A DNA stretch of 38,111 nt from Jutongia huaianensis (GCF_014384985.1 NZ_JACRSX010000024.1:1-38111), one strand, 5' to 3'; positions 31,274-38,111 are shown, counted from the stretch's first letter. Numbers and translations are program-made. The notes: generated by a model from the letters alone, not told the origin.

Positions 31274-31867
31274 TTAAAAGCGGAACGGTGGGAAAAATGG
31301 CCCGCGTATGGGACGACGGCGACAAGGAGGCGGTCCAGGCTGAGGTCTTGGAGGCTCCGGAGGAGAACAGTGCGGCGGACCGGGTTGAGGTCTTGGAGGT
31401 TCCGGCGGTTTCGGAGAAGGACAGTGCGGCGGACCGGGCTGAGGTCTCGGAGGTTCCGGAGGTTTTGGTGGAGTACAGTGCGATGGCCAGGGCTGAGGTC
31501 TTGGATGCTTCGGTGGCTTCGGAGGAGAACAGTGCGGCGGACCGGGTTGAGGTCTTGGAGGTTCCGGCGGTTTCGGGCGGGGACAGTGTGGTGGCCCTGG
31601 TGCTGGTCCCGGCGGTTTCGGGCGGGGACAGGGTGATGGTCCTGGCTTTTGTGGCATACAAAACGGACAGCATGGAAAACAGGGTGGCGGGCATGGCTTT
31701 GGCTGAGGCTTTGGAGGCTTCGGCGGAGGTGCCGGCTTATGCTTATGACCGCAGAAGGTATCCAGCATAGAGTTTACATCTTCCCAGCAGTGCTTCAGAT
31801 GGATGACCTTGCGGTTTAGCCGGAAATTATATTGTGTTTTCCGGGCGATACTTCGACGGATCGACAT
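31274..31867 (-). CDS. Pro/Cys-rich tandem-repeat protein
   Basis: 197 residues. The first 45 residues are ordinary (SIRRSIARKTQYNFRLNRKV ... DVNSMLDTFCGHKHK); the rest is Pro/Cys-rich. From about residue 85 four to five 18-residue units follow the pattern KPPEPPRPQPGPPHCSPP, each with one His-Cys pair, seen in DNA as 54-base near-repeats (31350-31620). The tail is RRRPIRGPFFPPFRF. GGGAGG lies 7 bases before the ATG and a terminator follows, so this strand is the coding one. No signal peptide. Regular Cys spacing suggests cross-linking or metal binding, as in spore-coat or envelope structural proteins; this is inference. Confidence 0.65.
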   Translation of the reverse strand: MSIRRSIARKTQYNFRLNRKVIHLKHCWEDVNSMLDTFCGHKHKPAPPPKPPKPQPKPCPPPCFPCCPFCMPQKPGPSPCPRPKPPGPAPGPPHCPRPKPPEPPRPQPGPPHCSPPKPPKHPRPQPWPSHCTPPKPPEPPRPQPGPPHCPSPKPPEPPRPQPGPPHCSPPEPPRPQPGPPPCRRRPIRGPFFPPFRF

Positions 31868-31959
31868 GCGATGGCCTCCCTTCTCACAGACTTCTTTCAG
31901 GGTATTCGGATTATTTTATGCGAAATTGCTCAAAATGTGCATAAAAGTTCGTTTGCCTA

Positions 31960-31987
31960 TAAAGAACAGGACAGAAACAGTCGATAT
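31960..31987 (+). promoter_or_regulatory. SigD (sigma-28)-like promoter
   Basis: TAAA (31960-31963), 16 bases, GTCGATAT (31980-31987), against the TAAA-N15-GCCGATAT flagellar consensus: one mismatch in the -10 and one extra spacer base. It lies 65 bases before the gene at 32053. Confidence 0.4.
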
Positions 31988-32052
31988 TTTTAATAGAAAA
32001 CCATATGTTTTAAGCAGATATGTTCGCAACAGGAAAAAGGAGGTTCGGGAAC

Positions 32053-32676
32053 ATGAGTATATCATCAATTAACGGAGTAAACGGATATACAGCAGTAAAG
32101 ACCGCAGAGACAGAGAAGGCATCAAAGGCGGCAGAGACAACAGAGAAGCAGGTCAGGGACGACGGAGTTGTATTCGAGAAAAGCAATGAGACAAAGAAGG
32201 ACAGCGCCAATCAGATTTATAATAAGGACAACGTGATCGCAAAGCTCAAGGCAGACCAGCAGAGCCGTCTGGACAGCATGAACAGTCTGGTACAGAAGCT
32301 TTTGGGCAAGCAGGCAGAGAAGTTTGATCTGGCCAATGGTTCCAATCTGGCAGAAACATTCCGTCAGGTAGCAGGCAAGGTGGATCAGCAGACCATCGAC
32401 GAGGCAAAGGCATCTGTTGCAGAGGATGGTTACTGGGGTGTCAATCAGACATCGGATCGTCTGGTCAGCATGGCAATCGCTCTTGCCGGTGGAGATACGG
32501 ACAAGGCAGATACCATGATGGCAGCCATCGAGAAGGGTTATAAGCAGGCAACCAAGGCGTGGGGAGAGGATCTTCCACAGATCTGTCAGGACACCATGGA
32601 TGCCACCCGTCAGAAGATGGATGACTGGAAGAATGGTGTAACTACAGCAGAGGATTATTCTAAGTATCTTAGTTGA
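32053..32676 (+). CDS. Conserved Lachnospiraceae protein of unknown function
   Basis: 207 residues from ATG at 32053 (AAGGAGG upstream). The first ~60 residues are low-complexity and charged, with SISSINGVNGYTAVK at the very N-terminus; there is no signal peptide or membrane helix. The second part is helical and more conserved-looking: YNKDNVIAKLKADQQSRLDS, EDGYWGVNQTSDRLVSMAIA, EKGYKQATKAWGEDLPQICQ. I have seen similar proteins in Lachnospiraceae but know no function. The N-terminal style and the SigD-like promoter would suit a motility or export-associated protein. No operon partner. Confidence 0.65.
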   Translation: MSISSINGVNGYTAVKTAETEKASKAAETTEKQVRDDGVVFEKSNETKKDSANQIYNKDNVIAKLKADQQSRLDSMNSLVQKLLGKQAEKFDLANGSNLAETFRQVAGKVDQQTIDEAKASVAEDGYWGVNQTSDRLVSMAIALAGGDTDKADTMMAAIEKGYKQATKAWGEDLPQICQDTMDATRQKMDDWKNGVTTAEDYSKYLS

Positions 32677-32752
32677 TTTATCTTGAGTTTTAACAATATA
32701 ATTCAACCTAATAGTCCATTAAAACAAATGTCTTAGGACAGAGCTTCATAAG

Positions 32753-32787
32753 GACGGGACACTACGGATCATATGCGGTGTCCCGTC
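32753..32787 (+). terminator. 10-bp hairpin, possible weak terminator
   Basis: GACGGGACAC / GTGTCCCGTC, perfect, with a 15-base loop, followed by only TTGTGG. It closes the unit of the gene at 32053 and marks the left edge of the agr region. Confidence 0.45.
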
Positions 32788-32812
32788 TTGTGGTATATAA
32801 AGAGGTGATCAA

Positions 32813-33114
32813 GTGAAAAGAATAATTAAATTAATAACTTGGTATGCGGTTATGTGCTTAAGTGGGGGAGCAGGAGCCGTAGGGATTGTATGTCTGAAAG
32901 GGAAAGATCGCATTAATTTTTTATCACCGATTAGGGAAAAGCAGAAATTATTTTATATAGTGTCCTACAGTTGATTTTAGTGGTTATTACGCTGGATGGA
33001 GTTTTTAATAGAAACATCAATGAAATAGTGTCTATGTTAGTACTTTCTATATGCTTGTATTTCAGTATGGTGTGGATAGGAAATATACATAAATTTTTAA
33101 AGGACATGGGATAG
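32813..33114 (+). pseudogene. Frameshifted small membrane protein upstream of agrB
   Basis: GTG at 32813 behind AGAGGTGATCAA reads 53 residues (MKRIIKLITWYAVMCLSGGA, then GAVGIVCLKGKDRIN) and stops. From about 32935 another frame continues EIILYSVLQLILVVITLDGV and VSMLVLSICLYFSMVWIGNI to TAG at 33112. A single-base indel near 32935 would restore one ~100-residue protein with three membrane helices. Not recognised. It could be an accessory membrane partner of the agr system, now broken, or two tiny proteins. 33115-33272 shows no gene. Confidence 0.5.
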
Positions 33115-33272
33115 AGCTAATGTTACAAAGGCAAAAGAGACAGGCGGGCTGATCGTTGATCGTCGAGAGGATGTGCAAAGGATAACGGGAATTTAATATC
33201 ATATTAGAAAATAATGGTATATTGGCGAATTGAACTAAGCTGACCGATAGAAATGTAACATAACAGGAAGAA

Positions 33273-33905
33273 ATGATGAAATTAAGTTGGAAAAAATGTG
33301 ATTATTGGAATAAATTAAACGAGATAATAACTGAAAAACTCATAATCTTGTTTTCCACAAAGCAATATTGTGATGAAAACATGGAGGCGAAGGTAAAATA
33401 TACACTACATGTATTTCTTAATGAAACACAAAAGATGATATTGTTAGTGATATGCTTTTTTTATGAAAAAAGATTGTTAGAGCTGGGTGTCTTGTTTTGT
33501 ACTATTGCGCTTTTTCGTTCTTATGTTGGAGGGGTGCATTGTAATACGGTAGGGGGATGTTTTTTGATGTCATTGTTTTCATTTCATGCAATGATCGGTC
33601 TGGCAAATGTCATTTCATATAATTGTGATATACAGAATCTGATTTGTGTTTTTGCAATCGTGGTGATTTGGCGGGGAGCACCAATACAATCGGTACAACG
33701 ACCTGTTTACAATCGTGAAAAAAGATTACAGTTTAAAGCCCAGGCGATTACAGTTATTTGTAGTATTATAATGATCACAGCATATATACCGGTCTATTAC
33801 AGAAAGCTGATCATCAGTGCGGTATTTTATCAGACGTTAGAAGCGATGGTGGTGCTTATGGTGCGGCGTTTCAGAAAAAAACAGCTTCAGGCTACACCTC
33901 AATAA
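33273..33905 (+). CDS. agrB: AgrB-like pheromone-processing cysteine peptidase
   Basis: 210 residues, membrane-embedded, with four to six hydrophobic segments. The catalytic motif is clear: FRSYVGGVHCNTVGGCF at 81-97, where His89 and Cys96 have the same 7-residue spacing as the His/Cys pair of Staphylococcus AgrB (RKYxGGxH...C). AgrB cleaves the C-terminal tail of AgrD and forms the thiolactone or lactone ring. AGGAAG precedes the ATG. No AgrD follows; instead the 3' end overlaps the convergent kinase gene by 14 bases. The likely substrate is encoded at 36151-36321. Confidence 0.85.
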   Translation: MMKLSWKKCDYWNKLNEIITEKLIILFSTKQYCDENMEAKVKYTLHVFLNETQKMILLVICFFYEKRLLELGVLFCTIALFRSYVGGVHCNTVGGCFLMSLFSFHAMIGLANVISYNCDIQNLICVFAIVVIWRGAPIQSVQRPVYNREKRLQFKAQAITVICSIIMITAYIPVYYRKLIISAVFYQTLEAMVVLMVRRFRKKQLQATPQ

Positions 33906-35163
33906 AGAATATCATTTGATATTGATTGTCGTATTTTATGCATGAAGCACCGATATCTCCCTTGGCTTTTGTGATGTTTTTTAATAAATAATATAGTCCG
34001 TAGCCATGCTTGCGAGGAGAGACGTCAGAGTTTTTTGTACTGTATCCGCTCTGGAAAAATTGAGATATTTTATTAGGGGAATAATAAATGGTGGAAGGAT
34101 TGCGGATTTCAAATCGAGTTTTTCCATTGGAAGAAGAGAGATAAATAAATATGGAATCGTTTTTCTGACATGCATCGATTGCATTGTTTACGAGAATACA
34201 AACGTAATCAGTAAGCAGGTATTCGGGAAGGGTGCTTTTCAGGACAGTGGAATATATATTAAATAAAATGGATATGCCTTTTTGTTCAGCCGAGGAAAAG
34301 AGACTGTATAACGCAGCTGCTAATAAGGGCATATTTATTTGTATTAAAGGATAGTTATTTAAGTGGGAGGAATATTGCAGTGTGTATTGCTCCAGAGCAT
34401 GACAAAGGGAATTGTAATCCGGACAAGACAGAGGGAGCGCACGCAGTGATTGCAGGTGGTTTGAATATTCATGCTGGCTGGCGCGAATATCATCCACGAG
34501 TGTTTCGTAAATTGGCAGTTTTTGCATATAGGACAATAACTCTCGCTGTTGATAAAACATTTTTTGATCATAATAGATAATACAGATATTCGCTGCGGCG
34601 AGTAATGTAATTGACACAAATACAAAGATATACTTGGAGTAGAGATTTTGAAGATTTAATTTTCCCATTAAAAGAAAAGAAAGTAAAATAACATAAGTAT
34701 CTGTGTAAATGCAGCGCAGTGGTAAAGAAGAATTGATTAAGAGATTATATATATTATGCACAGGAAAAATACGACAGATTAAGAAAATCAGGATAAAAGT
34801 GCAGAAATTCAGCATAATATATTCATAACCGGGAAATAGGCTTAAAGAAAAAAGCATAAAAAGACACATAACAATCAATTGGCATAAAAGTGTGGTTCCA
34901 AAGGACAAAATAAAAAGAAAAAAACGATTCAGCATTGTGTCAGAGTATCGGTATAATATGTAAGTAAAGAAAATAACCTGTCCTGTGATTAATAATAAAA
35001 TATTGTATTTTTCAGGAATAATACATCCTGCGAGAATCGAAGAAACAACAAAGGCGATGTCCGTTTTCAGCAGATGCTCTTTTGTTTCGGTAAATGCTCT
35101 GGAAACAAAAAAGATACATAAAAATTCAATAGTAATATTAATAACAGATTCAACAATGTTCAT
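33892..35163 (-). CDS. agrC: AgrC-like GHKL histidine kinase
   Basis: 423 residues. The first ~200 contain six to seven membrane helices, as in AgrC/ComD-type peptide receptors. The dimerisation helix has DDIRASQHEYSNHLQSL with the probable phospho-acceptor His231. The GHKL ATPase domain follows, with N-box VNNAIDA (325-331), the G-box stretch SGYSTKN, and HGYGLYYL (386-393). It should sense the processed peptide outside and phosphorylate the regulator encoded upstream. Its ATG overlaps the regulator's stop (ATGA), so the two are one operon transcribed leftward. Confidence 0.88.
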   Translation of the reverse strand: MNIVESVINITIEFLCIFFVSRAFTETKEHLLKTDIAFVVSSILAGCIIPEKYNILLLITGQVIFFTYILYRYSDTMLNRFFLFILSFGTTLLCQLIVMCLFMLFSLSLFPGYEYIMLNFCTFILIFLICRIFPVHNIYNLLINSSLPLRCIYTDTYVILLSFLLMGKLNLQNLYSKYIFVFVSITLLAAANICIIYYDQKMFYQQRELLSYMQKLPIYETLVDDIRASQHEYSNHLQSLRALPLSCPDYNSLCHALEQYTLQYSSHLNNYPLIQINMPLLAAALYSLFSSAEQKGISILFNIYSTVLKSTLPEYLLTDYVCILVNNAIDACQKNDSIFIYLSSSNGKTRFEIRNPSTIYYSPNKISQFFQSGYSTKNSDVSPRKHGYGLYYLLKNITKAKGDIGASCIKYDNQYQMIFFIEV

Positions 35164-35903
35164 GATAGTTCTCCATTAATGTAGTGCTGCAGTTTATTTT
35201 CAAAAGCATCCTTATAAACCTTTCCTACGGGAATACGTTCTGTGTCAAGAATTGCATATCGTGTTGTTCGATCATAGGATTGTACGTAAAAAGGATTTAT
35301 TAAAAATCTTCGGTGGCATCGTAGCAATGTACCGGCTGTCATGTCAGTTAATTCATCCATGGAATAGGATCTCGATGTAATGCAGGCGTCTTTCATATGC
35401 ACAATGACATGATGATTTGATGCCTGGATATACAAAACGTCTGACAGACACACGTGATATAGAATCTGCGAACAGTCTTTTATCGAAAGGGTGAATGCGT
35501 TTAGATAACCGGTTATCAGCATTTGTTGAAGCTGCCGTAAAATATCCTTGATCGTATAAGGCTTTTCGATATAATTATAGCAGTGAAAATGAGATAATGC
35601 AAAATAATTGTGATCAGGAACAGATGTAAGAAAAAGTAAAGGCGTTGTGTAATAATCGGAATGACGGCGTATCTCTTCGGCAAGCTGAAAGCCCTCCTTG
35701 CAGGAGTCTTCCGGAGACAGCATAACATCAAGAAGAAATAGGGAATAGAAATTGTTGGAAGAAAGAGATTGCCCGATCATATCTAAAGCAGTCTGGTAAT
35801 TTTGGGCACAATCAATGATCCAGGAGGGATAAGAGGTGTGGATGCCTTGTGAAAGAGCGTGTATTTGAACCATATCATCCTCAACAATCAGTATTCTCTG
35901 CAT
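35160..35903 (-). CDS. agrA: AgrA-like response regulator with LytTR domain
   Basis: 247 residues from ATG at 35903 (GAGG 6 bases upstream; an ATG at 35915 is also open). Receiver domain: ILIVEDD with the acidic pair, phospho-acceptor Asp59 in LFLLDVML, Lys114 in YIEKPY. The C-terminal LytTR DNA-binding domain (about 135-240) includes VLYIQASNHHVIVHM, LLRCHRRFLINPFYV and IPVGKVYKDAF. LytTR proteins bind two 9-bp direct repeats 12 bp apart; such a pair lies at 35991-36020, between this gene and the divergent peptide operon, so both directions could be controlled. Confidence 0.9.
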   Translation of the reverse strand: MQRILIVEDDMVQIHALSQGIHTSYPSWIIDCAQNYQTALDMIGQSLSSNNFYSLFLLDVMLSPEDSCKEGFQLAEEIRRHSDYYTTPLLFLTSVPDHNYFALSHFHCYNYIEKPYTIKDILRQLQQMLITGYLNAFTLSIKDCSQILYHVCLSDVLYIQASNHHVIVHMKDACITSRSYSMDELTDMTAGTLLRCHRRFLINPFYVQSYDRTTRYAILDTERIPVGKVYKDAFENKLQHYINGELS

Positions 35904-35990
35904 AATAATCCTCATTTCTGAACAGCATGTTGTAATCTATATTATACAGAGTAGCACTGGTTTTTTTATTCGTCAATCTACATTTTGAAT

Positions 35991-36020
35991 ATTCACGCCG
36001 TTATACACACCGTTCACGCC
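35991..36020 (+). promoter_or_regulatory. LytTR/AgrA operator: 9-bp direct repeats with 12-bp gap
   Basis: ATTCACGCC (35991-35999) and GTTCACGCC (36012-36020), identical in 8 of 9 bases, separated by exactly 12. It ends 17 bases before the -35 box of the divergent operon, the expected activator position. Confidence 0.7.
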
Positions 36021-36037
36021 AAATACTGTTAAAAGAC

Positions 36038-36066
36038 TTGAAAAAATTTATAAAATATTATATTAA
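36038..36066 (+). promoter_or_regulatory. Promoter of the agrD-ligase-ACP operon
   Basis: TTGAAA (36038-36043), 17 bases, TATTAA (36061-36066). The weak -10 fits a promoter that needs an activator. The leader to the peptide ATG is about 80 bases. Confidence 0.55.
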
Positions 36067-36150
36067 GTACAGTGAAGTTTTTTAATCAGAGATCATAGTA
36101 AATAATGAGATGATGTGAAAGGACATCAGACCATTCCAAAGGAGGTACCG

Positions 36151-36321
36151 ATGAAAGAATTAAAAAAGGGAATTAATGAAGTATTAGCACAAACAGCAGT
36201 GGATATTACTGAACTAACAGGATGTTTTATGCTTTGGGGAGAAGTGGAATTACCGGAATGCTTAAGGGTAGAAGAAAAGAAAATGGTTATGAATTGCGAG
36301 GATTGTAATGTAAGAAAGTAG
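36151..36321 (+). CDS. agrD: AgrD-like autoinducing peptide precursor
   Basis: 56 residues, ATG at 36151 behind AAAGGAGGTACCG. Three AgrD parts are visible. An amphipathic N-terminal leader (KELKKGINEVLAQTAVDI). A core TGCFMLW in which Cys25 plus four hydrophobic residues can close a five-residue thiolactone ring. A recognition tail GEVELPECL, which parallels DEVEVPKEL after the ring in Staphylococcus AgrD. Cleavage after Trp29 is therefore predicted. Unusual: the tail extends 18 further residues and carries a CEDC pair (Cys49, Cys52) plus Cys37. It is first in an operon with an adenylating enzyme and a carrier protein, not beside agrB. Confidence 0.7.
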   Translation: MKELKKGINEVLAQTAVDITELTGCFMLWGEVELPECLRVEEKKMVMNCEDCNVRK

Positions 36322-36373
36322 AGGCCAATATGGGTGGGAGATTTTAGAAACTGAGGAGAGTTTAAGAAAAAAT

Positions 36374-37621
36374 ATGGATCGAGACTATTACAAAAAATCA
36401 GCCTTTGATATAGCCAGGCATGCGTATAAAACAGTTCCTTTGTATTATCAATTGGCTGAAAAGAAAAAGATTGATATTGATAATGTCAGTTTTGATGATT
36501 TACCAATTGTTGATAAAAAAGCATACATAGAGTCAGGAATGGCTTGTATATCCTCAAAATATATATCGGACTATCTTGCGAATAAATTGATTTGGACAAG
36601 AACATCAGGTTCTACTGGAAAATATACAGAGGTATATTGGAATAAAGAACAGGAAAATCTGTCACTTTTGGAATTATGGATGCTTCGAAAAAGATATTAC
36701 AATATTTTACCAAGAAACAGATTGTGTTATTTTTATCCATCAGATGAACACATAGATGATATTGTAAAAAAAAGATATTTGCGTGCATATCCGAGAATAT
36801 CAATATTGGATGATAGGAAAGAACAGATATATGAGGATATTTTAAGTTATGATCCAGAATGGATGATAGTACAGCCGTCGATTGCATTGTTACTTGTTGA
36901 TTTAGCGAAAAAATATAACAGAACACCTGAAAATCTCCGGTATATTGAGTTTACTGGAGAATATTTAGAACCAAAAGTAAGAAGGCGTGTTGAAACAGTA
37001 TTTGATTGTCGGACAGCAAATCAATATGGAACAAAGGAAGTTAATTCTATAGCATATGAATGTCCTGAAGGAAATTTACATATTTTGTCACAGAATGTTT
37101 ATGTAGAAAATATACCGGGAAATTATGGCGATGAAATCTGCGTAACAACACTTAAAAATCGTGTAATGCCTTTAGTTAGATTTAATGTCGAGGACAGAGG
37201 GAAAATTAAAAGAAATATTCACTGTGCTTGCGGGCAATGTGGAGATGTATTATCTTTGGAGGCAGGAAGACATAATAGCTGGATTCATTTTGGACAAAAA
37301 GAAAAACTACATCCATATATTCTAATACAGATTATAAATGAGATTAACAATAAATTGCGGGGAGCAATTATACAGTGTCAAATTATTCAAGAAGCTTACG
37401 AGGTATTTTTAATCGAGATTGTGTTAGATGAACAAGATAGCTACGGTTTTATTTGTGAAGAAATAAACAAAAAATTTAGGGAAAAATTAGGTGATGTTCA
37501 AATAAATATTGAACAAAAGAATACTATAATGCCAAATCCAATAACAGGAAAACTGGCTAGCTTTGTGTGGAAAGGAGATTTAAATGATGATCTCTTGGAA
37601 GGAAGTTCAAACGTTAATTAA
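36374..37621 (+). CDS. PaaK-like adenylating enzyme (ANL superfamily)
   Basis: 415 residues. Phenylacetate-CoA-ligase/CapK-like pattern: HAYKTVPLYYQ near the start, ATP loop RTSGSTGKYTEVYW (76-89), the acid-activating motif NQYGTKEVNSIAYEC (216-230), LVRFNVEDRGKI (267-278), and a Cys cluster CACGQCGD (284-291) before GRH (298-300), as in PaaK family members. The small C-terminal domain is present, with the late Lys in NPITGKLASF. It should activate a carboxylic acid as adenylate. With the carrier protein gene overlapping its 3' end by 38 bases, the acyl acceptor is probably that carrier rather than CoA. Substrate unknown. Confidence 0.8.
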   Translation: MDRDYYKKSAFDIARHAYKTVPLYYQLAEKKKIDIDNVSFDDLPIVDKKAYIESGMACISSKYISDYLANKLIWTRTSGSTGKYTEVYWNKEQENLSLLELWMLRKRYYNILPRNRLCYFYPSDEHIDDIVKKRYLRAYPRISILDDRKEQIYEDILSYDPEWMIVQPSIALLLVDLAKKYNRTPENLRYIEFTGEYLEPKVRRRVETVFDCRTANQYGTKEVNSIAYECPEGNLHILSQNVYVENIPGNYGDEICVTTLKNRVMPLVRFNVEDRGKIKRNIHCACGQCGDVLSLEAGRHNSWIHFGQKEKLHPYILIQIINEINNKLRGAIIQCQIIQEAYEVFLIEIVLDEQDSYGFICEEINKKFREKLGDVQINIEQKNTIMPNPITGKLASFVWKGDLNDDLLEGSSNVN

Positions 37622-37859
37622 GAGCGAATTGAAAGAAATGGGAAAAGAAATAGATGTATGCAAAGAGAGTCGTTTGATAGAGGATCTAGAACTTGATTCA
37701 ATCGCTTTGATGGATTTGTTTTGCAAAATAGAGGAGCAGTTTGGGGTAGACTTTACCGATTTGGAAGATTTCGGAAATCGATTTAATGTTTGTGTATCAC
37801 TTTGGGAGGGAATAAATGAACTGGTTGAAAAAAAACATTTTGAAGATACAAAATTGTAA
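37584..37859 (+). CDS. Acyl/aminoacyl carrier protein
   Basis: 91 residues. A four-helix carrier protein with the phosphopantetheine site LELDSIALMDL (Ser39), followed by CKIEEQFGVDF as in ACPs. AAAGGAG precedes two consecutive ATGs (37584, 37587). It overlaps the ligase gene upstream by 38 bases and the next gene downstream by 44, so all are translated together. It is not the fatty-acid ACP by context; it most likely carries the acid activated by the PaaK-like enzyme. No phosphopantetheinyl transferase is in the window. Confidence 0.82.
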   Translation: MMISWKEVQTLIKSELKEMGKEIDVCKESRLIEDLELDSIALMDLFCKIEEQFGVDFTDLEDFGNRFNVCVSLWEGINELVEKKHFEDTKL

Positions 37860-38111
37860 TAAAGAAATTCGAAAAAATGAAACATATATACAGCTTCCTC
37901 TCGATCCAAATGTTGAATCAACAACGTATTTGTTTTATAGTACAAGATTAGCAATTTTGCAGGCAACAGAAAACTACAAGGAATGGTTAAAACAGTATAT
38001 GATTCATATAGCCGTAATATATAATAAATCGTATACTAATTTTTATTATTTTGATGAAAAATTTGAAGATTCTATGTATATAAATGGGAAATTGTATAGG
38101 GAATTGCCCAA
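37816..38111 (+). CDS. Unrecognised protein, cut by the window end
   Basis: ATG at 37816 behind GGGAGG, overlapping the carrier protein gene by 44 bases and open to the last base (98 codons). It begins MNWLKKNILKIQNCNKEIRK, continues with many aromatic residues (YLFYSTRLAIL, NFYYFDEKF) and has no signal peptide. I do not recognise it from this part. Position makes it the next step of the ligase/carrier pathway, possibly an enzyme acting on the carrier-bound intermediate. Confidence 0.6.
   Translation, partial: MNWLKKNILKIQNCNKEIRKNETYIQLPLDPNVESTTYLFYSTRLAILQATENYKEWLKQYMIHIAVIYNKSYTNFYYFDEKFEDSMYINGKLYRELP

Noticed and set aside
31350..31620. Tandem repeats as a CRISPR array
   Set aside because: Units are contiguous 54-base coding repeats with no unique spacers.
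31264..31770. Long plus-strand ORF with Val/Glu/Ala-rich repeats
   Set aside because: It is the antisense reading of the Pro/Cys repeat gene. The minus strand has the better ribosome binding site, a non-repetitive N-terminus and a terminator.
31932..31963. TAAAAGTTCG...GCCTATAA as a SigD promoter
   Set aside because: The spacing between the two boxes is too short; the pair at 31960-31987 fits better.
33115..33272. AgrD gene directly upstream of agrB
   Set aside because: The gap has only very short frames without a Cys-ring or acidic Pro tail; the downstream side of agrB is occupied by the convergent kinase.
36374..37621. The ligase as a housekeeping phenylacetate-CoA ligase
   Set aside because: No phenylacetate or indolepyruvate genes are nearby, and it overlaps a dedicated carrier protein gene, so a carrier-loading role fits better.

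Overview
The window looks like a chromosome segment of a gut Lachnospiraceae-type Firmicute (Clostridia). Reasons: moderately low G+C, strong AGGAGG-type ribosome binding sites, some TTG/GTG starts, an L10 leader RNA ahead of rplJ-rplL, and FeoA/FeoB, SerS, GalK and transposon remnants of the kind usual in that family. The genus cannot be fixed from this sequence alone.

Layout. 1-5.0 kb: the end of a small membrane protein overlapped by a nucleotidyltransferase, an XRE regulator, a DUF2828/vWA (Ro60-like) protein, a truncated TetR that keeps its operator, and an AraC regulator. 5.3-7.5 kb: feoA-feoB, ferrous iron uptake. 7.5-12.7 kb: accessory region with an integrase scrap, a dead Fic gene, an AAA_14/DUF4143 ATPase behind paired inverted repeats, two membrane-anchored XRE regulators (one with a nonsense codon), a Phd/RelE-type toxin-antitoxin pair and a decayed DDE transposase. 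12.8-17.2 kb: an envelope-stress operon, oatA-like O-acetyltransferase / ECF sigma / secreted DUF4300 protein / RsiV-like anti-sigma, with a matching ECF promoter; this is the layout expected of a lysozyme-responsive SigV system plus one extra secreted protein. 17.2-20.8 kb: a gene graveyard (integrase, toxin, DUF4417, IS21 and AbiEi-like scraps) around an intact AAA ATPase, bounded by a 19-bp direct repeat. 20.8-31.2 kb: mostly housekeeping, with a low-molecular-weight phosphatase, galK, a PAS-GGDEF-EAL protein with both catalytic motifs degenerate, serS, lepB, a C39-like peptidase, rplJ-rplL and a MATE exporter. 31.3-32.7 kb: a Pro/Cys repeat protein and a conserved unknown with a SigD-like promoter.

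The most interesting part is 32.8-38.1 kb, visibly more AT-rich. It holds an agr-type quorum-sensing system: AgrB peptidase, AgrC-like kinase and AgrA-like LytTR regulator. The pheromone precursor is not next to agrB. A strong AgrD candidate (Cys plus four hydrophobic residues, then GEVELPECL) lies 2.2 kb away, as the first gene of a divergent operon that continues with a PaaK-like adenylating enzyme, an acyl carrier protein and an unrecognised protein cut by the window end. Just upstream of that operon's promoter are two 9-bp direct repeats separated by 12 bp, the classical AgrA/LytTR operator geometry. The reading I favour is a self-inducing loop in which the peptide turns on its own gene together with a carrier-protein-based biosynthetic pathway.

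All functions are inferred from reading the sequence; no database search was run.
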